Below are positions 10,737-22,387 of a stretch of 64,000 nt of DNA, one piece after another. Position 1 is the first letter of the stretch; each line of letters begins with the position of its first letter. The translations under genes were made by a program, and so were the position numbers. The notes under the pieces are model-generated. The model made no database searches. It was given only the letters and a program-made list of their open reading frames with translations, and was not told the DNA's origin. Origin of the DNA: Phenylobacterium deserti (GTDB taxonomy: Bacteria > Pseudomonadota > Alphaproteobacteria > Caulobacterales > Caulobacteraceae); assembly GCA_945883235.1 (NCBI GenBank), contig CAMCXF010000001.1, forward strand, positions 1 to 64,000, given 5' to 3'.

Positions 10737-11863
10737 CGCTTGATAGTCAGAGCCGATACCGGGGCCAGCTGATAGCCCTTTTCTTCCACTGCGTTGGCCC
10801 AGGCTACAACCTTCTGCAGGGTGACGGGATAGGCAAAACCGGAGCCCAAAGCCTGTCCGCGCTGCAGGGCGCCGGCCTCCAGGGCGGCAAGTTGCTGGTC
10901 GATAGCCGGACCGGAGAGTTTGTCGTCAATCACGCGTTCGGCGGACGCGCGCGGAAGGCCCCCGCCCTTTCCCGCCGCCGAGCCATCGTCGACGAAGGCG
11001 AGCCCACGGGCCTTCATCGAACTGGCCAGCGCAGCATAGGCCGGGGCGCTCGTGAGGAACCGCCCGCCCTGATAGTTGGTCAGACCGAAGTAGCCGGTCG
11101 CCCGCGACAGAATCCACTCCAGCTTTTTGGTGATTTCGCCCGGCTGGGCGTCTGTCATCAGGGTGTAGGGGCCAGTGTCGTTGTCCGGATAGTTTTCAGG
11201 CTCCATGGGCGCTTCGATCAGCACCTCGTGCCCATAGTTGCGCGCCAGATCGATCCAGCCCTGAAGGCCGTCAGCATAGACCACGAATGAGAGGGTTATT
11301 TCTGGCCGCAGCGTCTCGATCGCCTGTCGGGTCGCACGGGCATTGAGGCCGAGACCGCCGATGACCAGGGCCACCTTTGGACGGCCGTTCGACTGGAATG
11401 GTCGGGCGTAGATCTGCGCCGGCGTGCGGCCATCCTGGGCGATGATCGGCAGCGGGCCGCCGGGACCCTGCGCGTAGAACCCGACGATCGGGGCGACTGC
11501 AAGGGCACCGCCGGCGAAGGGTTGTGCGACGGGCGGCGAATTGGCCGCGCGAACGGCCTGCGGAGACAGCGGACGCTCCGAGAGCCGGATGACATCGGCA
11601 TAGACATGAGCCTTGCCGTGAGCGGGTTTCAACGCGGCGCGCCACCCTACGGGCGCGGCCTTGAAGACGGGAGCCAAGGCCTTTCGGGCGGGGTCCTGGC
11701 CGCCCAGGGGGCCCAGCAGGCTGATCAGCGCCGCCACCGTCGCCACGAACCCTGCACCCGCCAGACCCAGCCCGACCAATGGGTTCTTCGCAAAAGCACG
11801 CAGATCGACGGCTGGCAGCTTCAACGCCGGTAGCTTTAGCTTGGGCAGGGCGATAGCGGCCAA
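10733..11863 (-). CDS. Divergent polysaccharide deacetylase family protein (YibQ/DUF610)
   Basis: The product has a short Leu/Pro/Lys-rich N-terminus, one transmembrane segment (LVGLGLAGAGFVATVAALIS) and a periplasmic divergent polysaccharide deacetylase domain (PKVALVIGGLGLNARATRQA, ITLSFVVYA, HEVLIEAPMEP, GRFLTS). Its usual neighbours, ctpA and envC, suggest a cell-envelope role, but the reaction is not established. A TTG at 11863 is preferred because GAGGAGA lies eight bases upstream; the ORF-track ATG at 11887 has that motif inside the coding sequence. Confidence 0.85.
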   Translation of the reverse strand: MAAIALPKLKLPALKLPAVDLRAFAKNPLVGLGLAGAGFVATVAALISLLGPLGGQDPARKALAPVFKAAPVGWRAALKPAHGKAHVYADVIRLSERPLSPQAVRAANSPPVAQPFAGGALAVAPIVGFYAQGPGGPLPIIAQDGRTPAQIYARPFQSNGRPKVALVIGGLGLNARATRQAIETLRPEITLSFVVYADGLQGWIDLARNYGHEVLIEAPMEPENYPDNDTGPYTLMTDAQPGEITKKLEWILSRATGYFGLTNYQGGRFLTSAPAYAALASSMKARGLAFVDDGSAAGKGGGLPRASAERVIDDKLSGPAIDQQLAALEAGALQRGQALGSGFAYPVTLQKVVAWANAVEEKGYQLAPVSALTIKR

Positions 11864-11952
11864 GATGCAGGTCTCCTCAACCCGCATCCTCGCCGAACAT
11901 GGTTAACGGGCGCTTTCGCTCGCGGCGAATTGCTGGATCTGGATGGCGCGCC

Positions 11953-13341
11953 CTACTTCTGCGTTGTCGCCGGCTTGGCTTCGGCGATCCGGGCCTTGCC
12001 GACAATCTCGGCCAGGCGTGCGGTAGGCTTGGGCAGCTTCGGTGTGGCCGCGACGGACCCGTAGCGAAGCACATCCATCGCGCGGGACACCTGGAAGTCC
12101 TTTTTGACGTCAAAGGTTTCAGGCGGTGCCTCGGCGGGCTCATGTGCGCCGCGGCGGACCTTGCCCTCGTCGCCGTTGAGCGCATTCTTGAATGAGGCTT
12201 CCGAGAACTGGTACGCGCGGTTGGCGATGAACTGCGCCTCTTCGCGGGTCGAGGCGACTTCGAGATCCGGCTCGATGCCGGTCTTCTGGATCGAGCGACC
12301 GGACGGTGTGAAATACTTGGCCGTGGTCAACTTCAACGCCCCGTCCACGCCGCCCCGCAGGGGTATCACAGTCTGGACCGAACCCTTGCCGAAGCTGGTG
12401 GTGCCGACCAGTTCGGCGCGTTTGCGATCCTGCAGCGCCCCTGCGACGATCTCTGAGGCCGACGCGGAGCCCGAATTGACCAGAACGACAATAGGCAAGC
12501 CGCCGGTCATGTCGCCCGCACGCGCGTTGTAACGCTCGACGTCGCGCGGATCGCGGCCGCGCTGGGAGACAATCTCGCCGCCTTCAAGGAAAAGATCCGA
12601 GACGCCGACAGCCTGGTCCAGCAAACCGCCGGGGTTGTTCCGCAGATCCAGCACCAGTCCCTTCAGGTTGGGGTTCTTGGCCTTGAGATCGGCGAACGCG
12701 GCCTCGGCCTCGTCCGTGGTCTTTTCGTTGAAACTGCCAATCCGCAGGATGCCGTAATCGCCTTCAAGGCGCGCGGTCGCGGACTTGGGCTTGATGACCT
12801 CGCGGATCAGCTTGACGTCGAAGGGATCGGTCTTTTCGCGTGCAATGGTCAGCGCCACGGTCTCGCCGGGCTTGCCGCGCATCTGCTTGACCGCCTCAGT
12901 GACCGTCAGGCCCAGCACGCTCTCGCCGTTGACGGCCGTGATGTAATCGCCGGCCTTGATCCCGGCCCGAGAGGCAGGGGTGCCGTCCATTGGCGAGATC
13001 ACTCTGACCACACCGTCCTCGCTGGTGACCTCTATGCCAAGGCCACCGTATTCACCGCGGGTCTGGTCGCGCATGTCGTCAAAGGATTCAGGGTCGAGGT
13101 ACCCGGAGTGGGGATCGAGCGAGGTCAGCATGCCGTCAATAGCCGACTGGATCAGCTTGGTTTGATCAACTTCGCTGACATACTGGCTCTCGATGGTTTT
13201 CAGCACATCGCCGAACAGGCCCAGCATGCGGTAAGTCTTGGCCTGAGGCTGGGCCGCCGCCAGCGCTGCCTGGCTCACATAGGCCATAGAGCCTGCTCCG
13301 AGGACAAAGGCCGATGCGCCGATCAAGAGATACTTCTTCAT
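11953..13341 (-). CDS. ctpA: Carboxy-terminal processing protease, S41 family
   Basis: This is a periplasmic serine protease of about 462 residues. The ATG at 13341 gives a standard signal peptide (MKKYLLIGASAFVLGAGSMA); the ORF-track GTG start lies 11 codons earlier. The domains are an N-terminal helical cap, a PDZ domain (VISPMDGTPASRAGIKAGDY) and the S41 core with a Ser/Lys dyad, the Ser in NSGSASASEIV (about residue 294) and the Lys in TSFGKGSVQT (about 319). Members trim C-termini of envelope proteins, often murein hydrolases. It lies between the EnvC-like gene and the deacetylase-like gene, an arrangement common in alphaproteobacteria. Confidence 0.95.
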   Translation of the reverse strand: MKKYLLIGASAFVLGAGSMAYVSQAALAAAQPQAKTYRMLGLFGDVLKTIESQYVSEVDQTKLIQSAIDGMLTSLDPHSGYLDPESFDDMRDQTRGEYGGLGIEVTSEDGVVRVISPMDGTPASRAGIKAGDYITAVNGESVLGLTVTEAVKQMRGKPGETVALTIAREKTDPFDVKLIREVIKPKSATARLEGDYGILRIGSFNEKTTDEAEAAFADLKAKNPNLKGLVLDLRNNPGGLLDQAVGVSDLFLEGGEIVSQRGRDPRDVERYNARAGDMTGGLPIVVLVNSGSASASEIVAGALQDRKRAELVGTTSFGKGSVQTVIPLRGGVDGALKLTTAKYFTPSGRSIQKTGIEPDLEVASTREEAQFIANRAYQFSEASFKNALNGDEGKVRRGAHEPAEAPPETFDVKKDFQVSRAMDVLRYGSVAATPKLPKPTARLAEIVGKARIAEAKPATTQK

Positions 13342-13445
13342 AGCCTGCCTCAAACTCCCTCTGGCGGAATTCACCGCTCATTCAACAGACTGAAGCGACG
13401 CCTTTGTGGCCGCATTCCGTCCATTTTGCTTCCAGCCCCTCGACC

Positions 13446-14279
13446 CTAGCCAAGCCATCTGGCCGGGTCGACCGGAGAACCCTGCTCACGGACCTCGAGA
13501 TAGAGTTCCGGGGCCGATTGCCGTCCGTCCGAGGCCCAACCCACTGGCTGCCCCTCGACAACGGACTGTCCGATCTGAACCGAGGTTCTGTCGAGACCAG
13601 CAAGCACGAGATGATATCCACCGGCTAGTCTTAATATCACGATGACGCCCCAGCCCTTTACAGGGCCCACATACTGCACAAGTCCCGCCGACGGGCTGAC
13701 GGCGCGTGCGCCCTTAGTCGCCTTCAGGGTCATGCCATTCGAGTAGCCGCCACCGGCGATGGGCGCGCCAAAGCGTCGAATGACCGCACCCTGGACCGGC
13801 AGGATCAGGCGGGTCGGCGGCGTCAGCTGTTCACCCGCGCCGTTGGCGTCGTAGCGCTTCAGCAAGGCCCCGGAACCGTCCGGTTCAGGCAGCGCCTCGG
13901 CTGTCCGGCTGTCGCGTTCGAACAGCGCCTCGCTTTGCACGGCCGCCAGACGGCGCTGGCGCATCACTTCTGTAGCACTCTTGGCATAGCCCTGGGCACG
14001 GGCCTGCAGGTCTGGCGTCATGGCCTTGACCAGAATGGCGGCGCGCACCGCGTCTCTGGCGTCCTGCGGCGAGACCAGCAGTGCCGGAGGGGGGTCGCGC
14101 CGCAGCTGTTCCAGAACCGACAAAAGCCGCGAGAGACGGTGCATATTGACGCCCTGGTCGACGGACAGCTCGGTCTCGGCGACGTTCAACCGCGCCAGCC
14201 GGCCGGTGGTCGCCGCCACGGCCGCCACGCTGACCAGTGCCGCGCCGAACGCGCCAAGGATGAGAATCCGCTGCATCAA
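13446..14279 (-). CDS. EnvC-like protein with degenerate LytM (M23) domain
   Basis: The 277-residue exported protein (MMQRILILGAFGAALVSVAA) has a short helical middle and a C-terminal LytM/M23 fold recognisable from VIRRFGAPIAGGGYSNGMTL, GLVQYVGPVKGWGVIVILRL and LYLEVREQGSPVDPARWLG. None of the zinc ligands is present: the HxxxD segment reads YSNGMTL, YAHL reads VLAGL and LHFEIR reads LYLEVR. It is therefore probably a non-catalytic activator of a cell-separation amidase, as E. coli EnvC is for AmiA/AmiB. The coiled coil is short for EnvC (usually around 400 residues). Its ATG overlaps the rlmH stop. Confidence 0.85.
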   Translation of the reverse strand: MMQRILILGAFGAALVSVAAVAATTGRLARLNVAETELSVDQGVNMHRLSRLLSVLEQLRRDPPPALLVSPQDARDAVRAAILVKAMTPDLQARAQGYAKSATEVMRQRRLAAVQSEALFERDSRTAEALPEPDGSGALLKRYDANGAGEQLTPPTRLILPVQGAVIRRFGAPIAGGGYSNGMTLKATKGARAVSPSAGLVQYVGPVKGWGVIVILRLAGGYHLVLAGLDRTSVQIGQSVVEGQPVGWASDGRQSAPELYLEVREQGSPVDPARWLG

Positions 14280-14740
14280 TCGCGATGATAGGGTGAACCG
14301 GCCAGAATGGAGACCGATCGATAGATCTGTTCACAAAGCATCGCCCGCGCCATGGCGTGCGGCCAGGTCTGGGGCCCGAACGCCAGAGTCCCTTGCGCGG
14401 CCGCGACCAGATCGGGATCGAGGCCGTCGGCACCGCCGATGAGGAATACCAGCCGACGCACGCCGCGGTCGCGCAAGACCCCGATTTCGTCAGCGAAGGC
14501 GCGCGACGCCCGGGCCTTGCCGCGCTCGTCACAGGCAATGACGTGGCTGTCGGCGAGGTGAAGGCGCAGCGCCTCGGCCTCGGCGATCTTGCCCGGCTTG
14601 CGGCTCTCGACCTCGGCAACCTCGACCGGCCCAAGCCCCAGCGACCGCCCCGCAGCCGTGGCGCGGTCGATGTAGAGCTTCACCAGCTCGGTTTCGGGCG
14701 AGCGGGCCAGGCGACCAATGGCGACGATAGCGATCTTCAC
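14276..14740 (-). CDS. rlmH: 23S rRNA (pseudouridine1915-N3)-methyltransferase
   Basis: RlmH methylates pseudouridine 1915 in helix 69 of 23S rRNA with S-adenosylmethionine and works on assembled 70S ribosomes. The SPOUT fold signature is clear: VIACDERGKARASRAFADEI, VFLIGGADGLDPDL, and the C-terminal HAMARAMLCEQIYRSVSILA with PYHRD. Length, 154 residues, is normal. The start is GTG with AGGGACCT upstream. It follows asd by ten bases and overlaps the EnvC-like gene by four. Confidence 0.95.
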   Translation of the reverse strand: MKIAIVAIGRLARSPETELVKLYIDRATAAGRSLGLGPVEVAEVESRKPGKIAEAEALRLHLADSHVIACDERGKARASRAFADEIGVLRDRGVRRLVFLIGGADGLDPDLVAAAQGTLAFGPQTWPHAMARAMLCEQIYRSVSILAGSPYHRD

Positions 14741-14750
14741 AGGTCCCTGA

Positions 14751-15791
14751 CTACGCGATCAGAAGCTGTTCGGCGATCTGAACCGCGTTGAGTGCCGCGC
14801 CTTTCAGCAGTTGATCGCCCGCCAGGAAAAGAGCCACGGATCGGCCCGAGGGGTCACCCAGATCGCGCCGGATGCGTCCGACCAATACATCGCCCTGCCC
14901 CTCAGCCTCCACCGGCATCGGGAAGTGGTTGTTGTCGCGATCATCAACGATGCGCACGCCCGCGGCCTCGGCCAGCACCTCGCGGATTGAGGCAGGCGCA
15001 ACTGGCGCATCGAGTTCAAGGCTGAGCGCCATGGCGTGGGCACGCAGCACGGGTACGCGCACGCAGGTGACGCCGATGGGCAGGTTGAAACTGCCCAACA
15101 TGCGGCGGGTTTCCGCCATCACCTTCAGTTCCTCGCCGTTGTAGCCGCTCTGGGGATCGATATCAGCGTCGTGGCTGAACAGGTTGAAGGCGTAGGGGTG
15201 GCGCAGCACCTTCGGCGGATAGGTCTCGCCGACCAGATGCGCCTGGGTGGCAGCCGCCAGTTCCGCCATGGCCGGCGCGCCGGCCCCGGAGGCGGCCTGA
15301 TAGGTGGCGATCTGCAGCCGTCGCAGGCCAAAGCGGCGCTGCAGGGGTGCCACCGCCACGCAGGCCAGGATGGCCACGCAGTTGGGATTGGCGATGATAC
15401 CGCGATGGCCGACCAGGGTTTCCAGGTTCACTTCCGGGGTCACCAGCGGACAGTCAAGGTCCATGCGAAACGCGGAGGAATTGTCGATCACGATCGCGCC
15501 GGCCGCCGTCGCGTGGGGCGCGTAGGCCAGGGCCGTTTCGGCGTCTGCCGCGAAGAAGGCCAGGTCAATGCCGGCGAAGCTGCCTTCACTCAGGATTTCA
15601 ACAGGCAGGTCTTCGCCCCGAAAGGCGACCGTGCGACCGGCGGAGCGTGCGGAGGCCAGCAGCCGGACCGAGGCGGCCGGGAAATCACGCGCTACCAGAC
15701 ACTGGATCAGTTCGGCACCGACCGCGCCGGTGCCACCGACGATGGCGACGGCGGGATTGCGCAGGGATCGGTAGGACGGTTGGGTCAACAT
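14751..15791 (-). CDS. asd: Aspartate-semialdehyde dehydrogenase
   Basis: Asd reduces beta-aspartyl phosphate to aspartate semialdehyde with NADPH, the branch point to lysine/diaminopimelate, threonine and methionine. The 346-residue protein has the nucleotide-binding loop VGGTGAVGAELI, the catalytic Cys in IIANPNCVAI, SGAG as SGAGAPAM, and the substrate segment SGYNGEELKVMAETRRML. AGAGGCTCCT precedes the ATG. It lies between rsfS and rlmH; lysC, which makes its substrate, is 26 kb away at 41935. Confidence 0.93.
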   Translation of the reverse strand: MLTQPSYRSLRNPAVAIVGGTGAVGAELIQCLVARDFPAASVRLLASARSAGRTVAFRGEDLPVEILSEGSFAGIDLAFFAADAETALAYAPHATAAGAIVIDNSSAFRMDLDCPLVTPEVNLETLVGHRGIIANPNCVAILACVAVAPLQRRFGLRRLQIATYQAASGAGAPAMAELAAATQAHLVGETYPPKVLRHPYAFNLFSHDADIDPQSGYNGEELKVMAETRRMLGSFNLPIGVTCVRVPVLRAHAMALSLELDAPVAPASIREVLAEAAGVRIVDDRDNNHFPMPVEAEGQGDVLVGRIRRDLGDPSGRSVALFLAGDQLLKGAALNAVQIAEQLLIA

Positions 15792-15907
15792 AGGAGCCTC
15801 TTTTTGGGTGAGACCCGTGTGCGTGGTGTTCGGCTTTGGAAATACGCCGCGCCCCGCACATCGGGCGGAGCGCTTTGACGGTTATGTTGCGATCAGAAGC
15901 CGCACAC

Positions 15908-15946
15908 AGCCGCAAACGCCCCGCCGGAGCGGGTCATTTTGCGGCT
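15908..15946. terminator. Hairpin between rsfS and asd
   Basis: AGCCGCAAA and TTTGCGGCT form a perfect 9-bp outer stem enclosing an inner CCCGC/GCGGG stem. On the plus strand it is followed by AATTTTCT. On the minus strand, where the flanking genes are transcribed, no T-run follows, so it may be a weak terminator after rsfS or a structured intergenic repeat. Confidence 0.3.
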
Positions 15947-16046
15947 AATTTTCTGCGCAGTCGCGAACATGGTCGCGGCAAGTACAGGCGCGGGCTCAGC
16001 CTGTAAACAGAAATCAAAACCCGGGCGGTCGCTGGAACCTGCCGAT

Positions 16047-16466
16047 CTAGCTGGCAGCCAGGCCCCTGTGCGCCGAATCCACCGACCAGATTTTCTCGAT
16101 ATTGTAGAAGCTGCGGACTTCGGGCCGGAACAGGTGGACGATGACATCGCCGGTGTCGATCAGCACCCAGTCAGCACTGGGCATGCCTTCGATGCGGCAC
16201 TTGCCGTAACCGGCCTCCTTCAGCGCCCGCAGCAGATGATCGGCCATGGCACCGACATGACGCTGCGACCGGCCTGACGCGACGATCAGGCCGTCGGCGA
16301 TCGGTGACTTGCCTTTGAGGTCAATGAAAACGACATCCTGGGCTTTGTCGTCATCCAGCCGGGCGAGGATCAGGTCCTGGACGGCGGTGATGCGGTTGTC
16401 GATGTCCTGAGGGGCGTCGGCTCTCGCCGCAGCCATTTGCGCACGTGACGCAGGTTTGGGGTCCAG
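16047..16466 (-). CDS. rsfS: Ribosome silencing factor
   Basis: RsfS binds ribosomal protein L14 and blocks 30S-50S joining when nutrients are scarce. The conserved core is present: AQDVVFIDLKGKSPIADGLI, VASGRSQRHVGAMADHL, and GMPSADWVLIDTGDVIVHLF. The ORF-track start at 16634 overlaps nadD by 86 bases and adds unrelated sequence. An excellent AAAAGGAG lies eight to nine bases before a CTG at 16466 in frame, so a CTG start giving about 139 residues is proposed; the ATG at 16436 is the alternative. It is encoded after nadD, as in most bacteria. Confidence 0.88.
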   Translation of the reverse strand: MDPKPASRAQMAAARADAPQDIDNRITAVQDLILARLDDDKAQDVVFIDLKGKSPIADGLIVASGRSQRHVGAMADHLLRALKEAGYGKCRIEGMPSADWVLIDTGDVIVHLFRPEVRSFYNIEKIWSVDSAHRGLAAS

Positions 16467-16548
16467 CGGGGTAACTCCTTTTGTCCTCGCAGGATCATCT
16501 TTAACACAGAACCCGGGCCGGGTCAGCCACCGGATGCAGCGATCTGAA

Positions 16549-17205
16549 TCAACCCTTTCGACGCGCCCGAAGGGCCGAGGACGACTGGAAATTGAAGCGG
16601 CCGAACAGGAACGTCCAGGCTGGAGTCTTCGCATAGGCCAACCTTGGCCCGCTTTGTGGCGAGCGACGAAAGCGGGCGAAGCGTATCGCCGCGGGCGAGA
16701 ACCGGCTTTTCAGCGAAATCCAGGGGCGGGAGATCACCGCGACGGGCACTTCATGCATGATCTGCGTCCAGCCCCGCCAGCGGTGGAATGACGCCAGGCT
16801 GTCGGCACCCATGATCCAGACGAACTTCACGCCCGGAAACCGCGCTTTGAGGCCTCGGATAGTGTCGATGGTATAGTTGGAGCCGAGGTGGGTCTCCACC
16901 GCCGCTACAACCATTGCGTAGCCGTGGGCGAGTGCCTTGGCGCCGGCGACACGCTCCTCCAGATCGGCGGTTTCGTGGCGCGACTTCAGCGGATTTTGCG
17001 GAGACACTAGCCAGATGACGCGGTCCAGGCCCAGCTTGCGCCTGGCGGTCTCGGCCACATGGGCGTGACCATCGTGCGCCGGGTTGAAGGACCCCCCATA
17101 CAACCCGACCTTCATCCCCCGCTTCAGGTCAAACCCCAGGCGCAGCGCCTGAGGTCGACCGGCGAGCGGCGCGCGGCGCGCCGGACCTGCGAACCACATC
17201 GGCAC
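16549..17205 (-). CDS. nadD: Nicotinate-nucleotide adenylyltransferase
   Basis: NadD transfers AMP to nicotinate mononucleotide, giving deamido-NAD in NAD synthesis. The nucleotidyltransferase fold shows GLYGGSFNPAHDGHAHVAE with the (H/T)xGH signature, WLVSPQNPLK, FVWIMGADSLASFHRWRGW and a C-terminal segment FARFRRSPQSG. The ATG at 17205 starts five bases after proA and gives 218 residues; the ATG at 17115 (MKVGLYGGSF) with AAGCGGGGG upstream is a credible alternative. Confidence 0.93.
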   Translation of the reverse strand: MPMWFAGPARRAPLAGRPQALRLGFDLKRGMKVGLYGGSFNPAHDGHAHVAETARRKLGLDRVIWLVSPQNPLKSRHETADLEERVAGAKALAHGYAMVVAAVETHLGSNYTIDTIRGLKARFPGVKFVWIMGADSLASFHRWRGWTQIMHEVPVAVISRPWISLKSRFSPAAIRFARFRRSPQSGPRLAYAKTPAWTFLFGRFNFQSSSALRARRKG

Positions 17206-17210
17206 CGCCC

Positions 17211-18779
17211 TCAGCTGACGCGGGGCGGCGTGGGCGCGCCACCCCGATCAAGGTTGAGGTCTGTCTGACGGACCCGCGTGCGGACCGTGAACACGCCGTC
17301 GCCAGCCAACACGCCGCCACGGGCGAACAGCCGGCCATTCTGCCAGTTGGAAAGGCCCAGCTCCGGACGATCCAGCGCGTACTGGCCATCCACCCAGCGG
17401 GTGAACCCGTCCCCAACGAAGGGCGCGTCGATCTTTTCGTAGAACCGGGCATGCGCGGCGGCGGCGTCCGAAATCAGGCTGGCGGCGAACCTCGGGCTGT
17501 ACGTATTGAACAGGGCCACGGCCTCTTCGACATCAGCGACGATCCTGAGGCTGAGTTCCGGGGTCTCTTCCCATTCCCATTCGTGAGCCAGGTCGGCATC
17601 GGAGATAGGTTCGACAAGGGCCTCCTCCACGGGTCCGTCAGCCCGGACCACCGTCCCGCGCCCGGTGCGCCAGGCTTCTGGCAATCGGACCGTGTCGGTG
17701 GGCGTCATGTGAAGCTTGCAGCCCTGGCGTCGCGCGCCGGCGGCCTGAAGCGCGTCAAGGAACACAGGCAGCAGGTCGTGCACCCGCGCCTCGACGATGC
17801 AGCAGACGTTCAGGGTGTTGCAGACCTTGCGGTCCAGCGAATGGAACACCGCGGCGTAGAAGCGTTCGGCGTCAGCCGTGGCATCGGCCACCAACCAGGC
17901 GCCGCCCGTACCGTGCAGGCTGACCGGCGTGCCGGCCTGTCGCGCTATAGCGCCTAGCTGGGCGACCGCAGGTCCAGACCCTCGCGCCACCGCCAGCGCC
18001 AGCCGGTTGTCGGAGAACATGGCCCAGCCCGCGGCATGCGCCGGGCTGTCGACCAGAACAGCGGACCCTTCGGGCAATCCGGCTTCGGCCAGAGCCGGGT
18101 CGAGCGCATGTGACACAATGGCCCGCGCCGTGCCCAGTGCATCCGAACCGATGCGGAAGACCACGGTATTTCCGGCGCGAATGACCCCCGTCGCGTCGGC
18201 GAACACATTGGGGCGACCCTCGAATACGAAACCGACCACGCCCAGCGGGGCCATCAGCTGGTCCACCGTCCAGCCCGCGTGCGCCACCTGCTCCAGCACG
18301 CGACCACGGGACGGCTCAGCGTCGCGCCAGACCCGCAAGCCCGCCACCATGTCGCGGCGCATCCCGGCGGTTAACGCCAACCGGGTGGTGGACCGGCCGC
18401 GCGACCTGGCGCTCTCGACGTCAGCGGCATTGGCGCGCGCGATGGCGGCCCAGACCGTGTCGTCCTCCAGACGGCGCGCGAAGGCCTCGAAGAATGCGGT
18501 GATCGCAACGTCGCTGACATCCCCCATCTGCGCGAAAGCCGCTGCGGCGCGAGCGACCGCGCTGCCGGCGGCGTGGGCTTCGGAAGCGGGAATGCGCAGC
18601 AGGTCACCGCTGTCCTGCACCACTACCAGCCGATCTCCGGAACGGAACGCAGCCGCCAGTTCCTGCGTCACAAAAGCGACGTGGTCACCTGCGAAAGGTA
18701 TGGCTTGACCCAGGGCGAGCGCATCCAGCGGGCCCGTGCGGGCGGCGTTCGCAGCTCTGCTTGACGTAACGTCGTCCAC
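17211..18779 (-). CDS. proA: Glutamate-5-semialdehyde dehydrogenase, long N-terminus
   Basis: ProA reduces gamma-glutamyl phosphate to glutamate semialdehyde in proline synthesis. The aldehyde dehydrogenase core has the family stretch PLGVVGFVFEGRPNVFADAT, VFRIGSDALGTA and the catalytic Cys in SLDRKVCNTLNV. I start it at a GTG at 18779, which has AAAAGG upstream and lies 29 bases after proB, giving 522 residues. Typical ProA is about 420, so some 70 extra N-terminal residues (including GDHVAFVTQELAAAFRSGDR) precede the usual start. The overall sequence is divergent, but proB directly upstream supports the assignment. Confidence 0.85.
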   Translation of the reverse strand: MDDVTSSRAANAARTGPLDALALGQAIPFAGDHVAFVTQELAAAFRSGDRLVVVQDSGDLLRIPASEAHAAGSAVARAAAAFAQMGDVSDVAITAFFEAFARRLEDDTVWAAIARANAADVESARSRGRSTTRLALTAGMRRDMVAGLRVWRDAEPSRGRVLEQVAHAGWTVDQLMAPLGVVGFVFEGRPNVFADATGVIRAGNTVVFRIGSDALGTARAIVSHALDPALAEAGLPEGSAVLVDSPAHAAGWAMFSDNRLALAVARGSGPAVAQLGAIARQAGTPVSLHGTGGAWLVADATADAERFYAAVFHSLDRKVCNTLNVCCIVEARVHDLLPVFLDALQAAGARRQGCKLHMTPTDTVRLPEAWRTGRGTVVRADGPVEEALVEPISDADLAHEWEWEETPELSLRIVADVEEAVALFNTYSPRFAASLISDAAAAHARFYEKIDAPFVGDGFTRWVDGQYALDRPELGLSNWQNGRLFARGGVLAGDGVFTVRTRVRQTDLNLDRGGAPTPPRVS

Positions 18780-18808
18780 GGCGGCGACCCTTTTGCTCTG
18801 TTTGAGCC

Positions 18809-21524
<2,716 letters not shown>

Positions 21525-21525
21525 G

Positions 21526-21936
21526 TCAGGCCAACCAGACCATCATCCGGGTGGCCACGGCCTCGCCGCCGCGCGCCGCCGACACCTTGCGCACCACGTC
21601 GCCAGTGTAGAGGAACCCAGCCTTGCACAGCGCCTGCCCCGCCGCCGGATCATCGGCCGCATGGCCCGACCAGACCGCGCCGCGCCGCCAGTCCTGGCCC
21701 GCCCAACGCAGCGCCGCGGTCATCGCCTCGGTGCCATACCCCCGCCCGCGGAACGGTTGATCCAGCCAGACGTCCAGTTCGGGGCGCCGGGGCGCGGCCT
21801 CGTGAAAGTCCAGCCGGCCGATGGGGCCGAACTGGCGGTGCTCGATGTCGAACGCCACGACAGCGCGGCCGCTCGCCGGCGCGCGCAGGATCAGACGCGC
21901 GGTGGCGACCGGCGGCTGGAGGGACTGAATGCACAT
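21526..21936 (-). CDS. GNAT family N-acetyltransferase
   Basis: The acetyltransferase has about 136 residues starting MCIQSLQPPVATARLILRAP. The ATG at 21936 has GGGAGG seven bases upstream; the ORF-track start at 22038 adds 34 unrelated residues. The acetyl-CoA loop is seen as QPFRGRGYGTEAMTAALRWA, followed by AGQALCKAGFLYTGDVVRK, as in RimJ/RimL-type enzymes that modify N-termini or small amines. Its place between rpmA and bioY hints at a ribosomal-protein target, but the substrate is unknown. Confidence 0.87.
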   Translation of the reverse strand: MCIQSLQPPVATARLILRAPASGRAVVAFDIEHRQFGPIGRLDFHEAAPRRPELDVWLDQPFRGRGYGTEAMTAALRWAGQDWRRGAVWSGHAADDPAAGQALCKAGFLYTGDVVRKVSAARGGEAVATRMMVWLA

Positions 21937-22077
21937 GGTCTTACCTCCCGACCCCTCTTTGCGGGGGTCCAAAACGAAACGAAAACGGGGAGCCCGGCTG
22001 ACCGTACTCCCCGCTGGGTCGTCTTGCCGGTCCGCCATCTGATGAGAGAGGGCGGAACCGGAGAGAAGGGGTTCCGC

Positions 22078-22356
22078 CTATTCGGCCGCCATAACCTTGG
22101 CTTCGACCGGGATCACGGTCGCGTAGCAGCGGTCATTGGCTTTGGTCACAAACTTCACCGCGCCAGTAATCAGCGCGAAGAGGGTGTGGTCCTTGCCCAT
22201 GCCGACATTGGTGCCCGGGAAGAACTTGGTGCCGCGCTGGCGTACGATGATCGAGCCGGCGTTGATCGCCTCGCCACCGAACTTCTTGACGCCGAGACGG
22301 CGGCCGGCGCTGTCGCGACCGTTGCGGGATGAACCGCCTGATTTCTTGTGAGCCAT
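22078..22356 (-). CDS. rpmA: 50S ribosomal protein L27
   Basis: L27 sits near the peptidyl transferase centre and its N-terminus reaches the tRNA acceptor ends. The sequence [20 protein letters not shown], then [20 protein letters not shown] and [20 protein letters not shown] is typical. Length, 92 residues, is normal. There is no N-terminal propeptide of the Firmicutes type. TAGGAGAG gives a strong ribosome-binding site. It follows rplU by 31 bases. Confidence 0.98.
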   Translation of the reverse strand: MAHKKSGGSSRNGRDSAGRRLGVKKFGGEAINAGSIIVRQRGTKFFPGTNVGMGKDHTLFALITGAVKFVTKANDRCYATVIPVEAKVMAAE

Positions 22357-22387
22357 CGTGCTCTCCTAACTCGTAAGGTCCGCCCGA

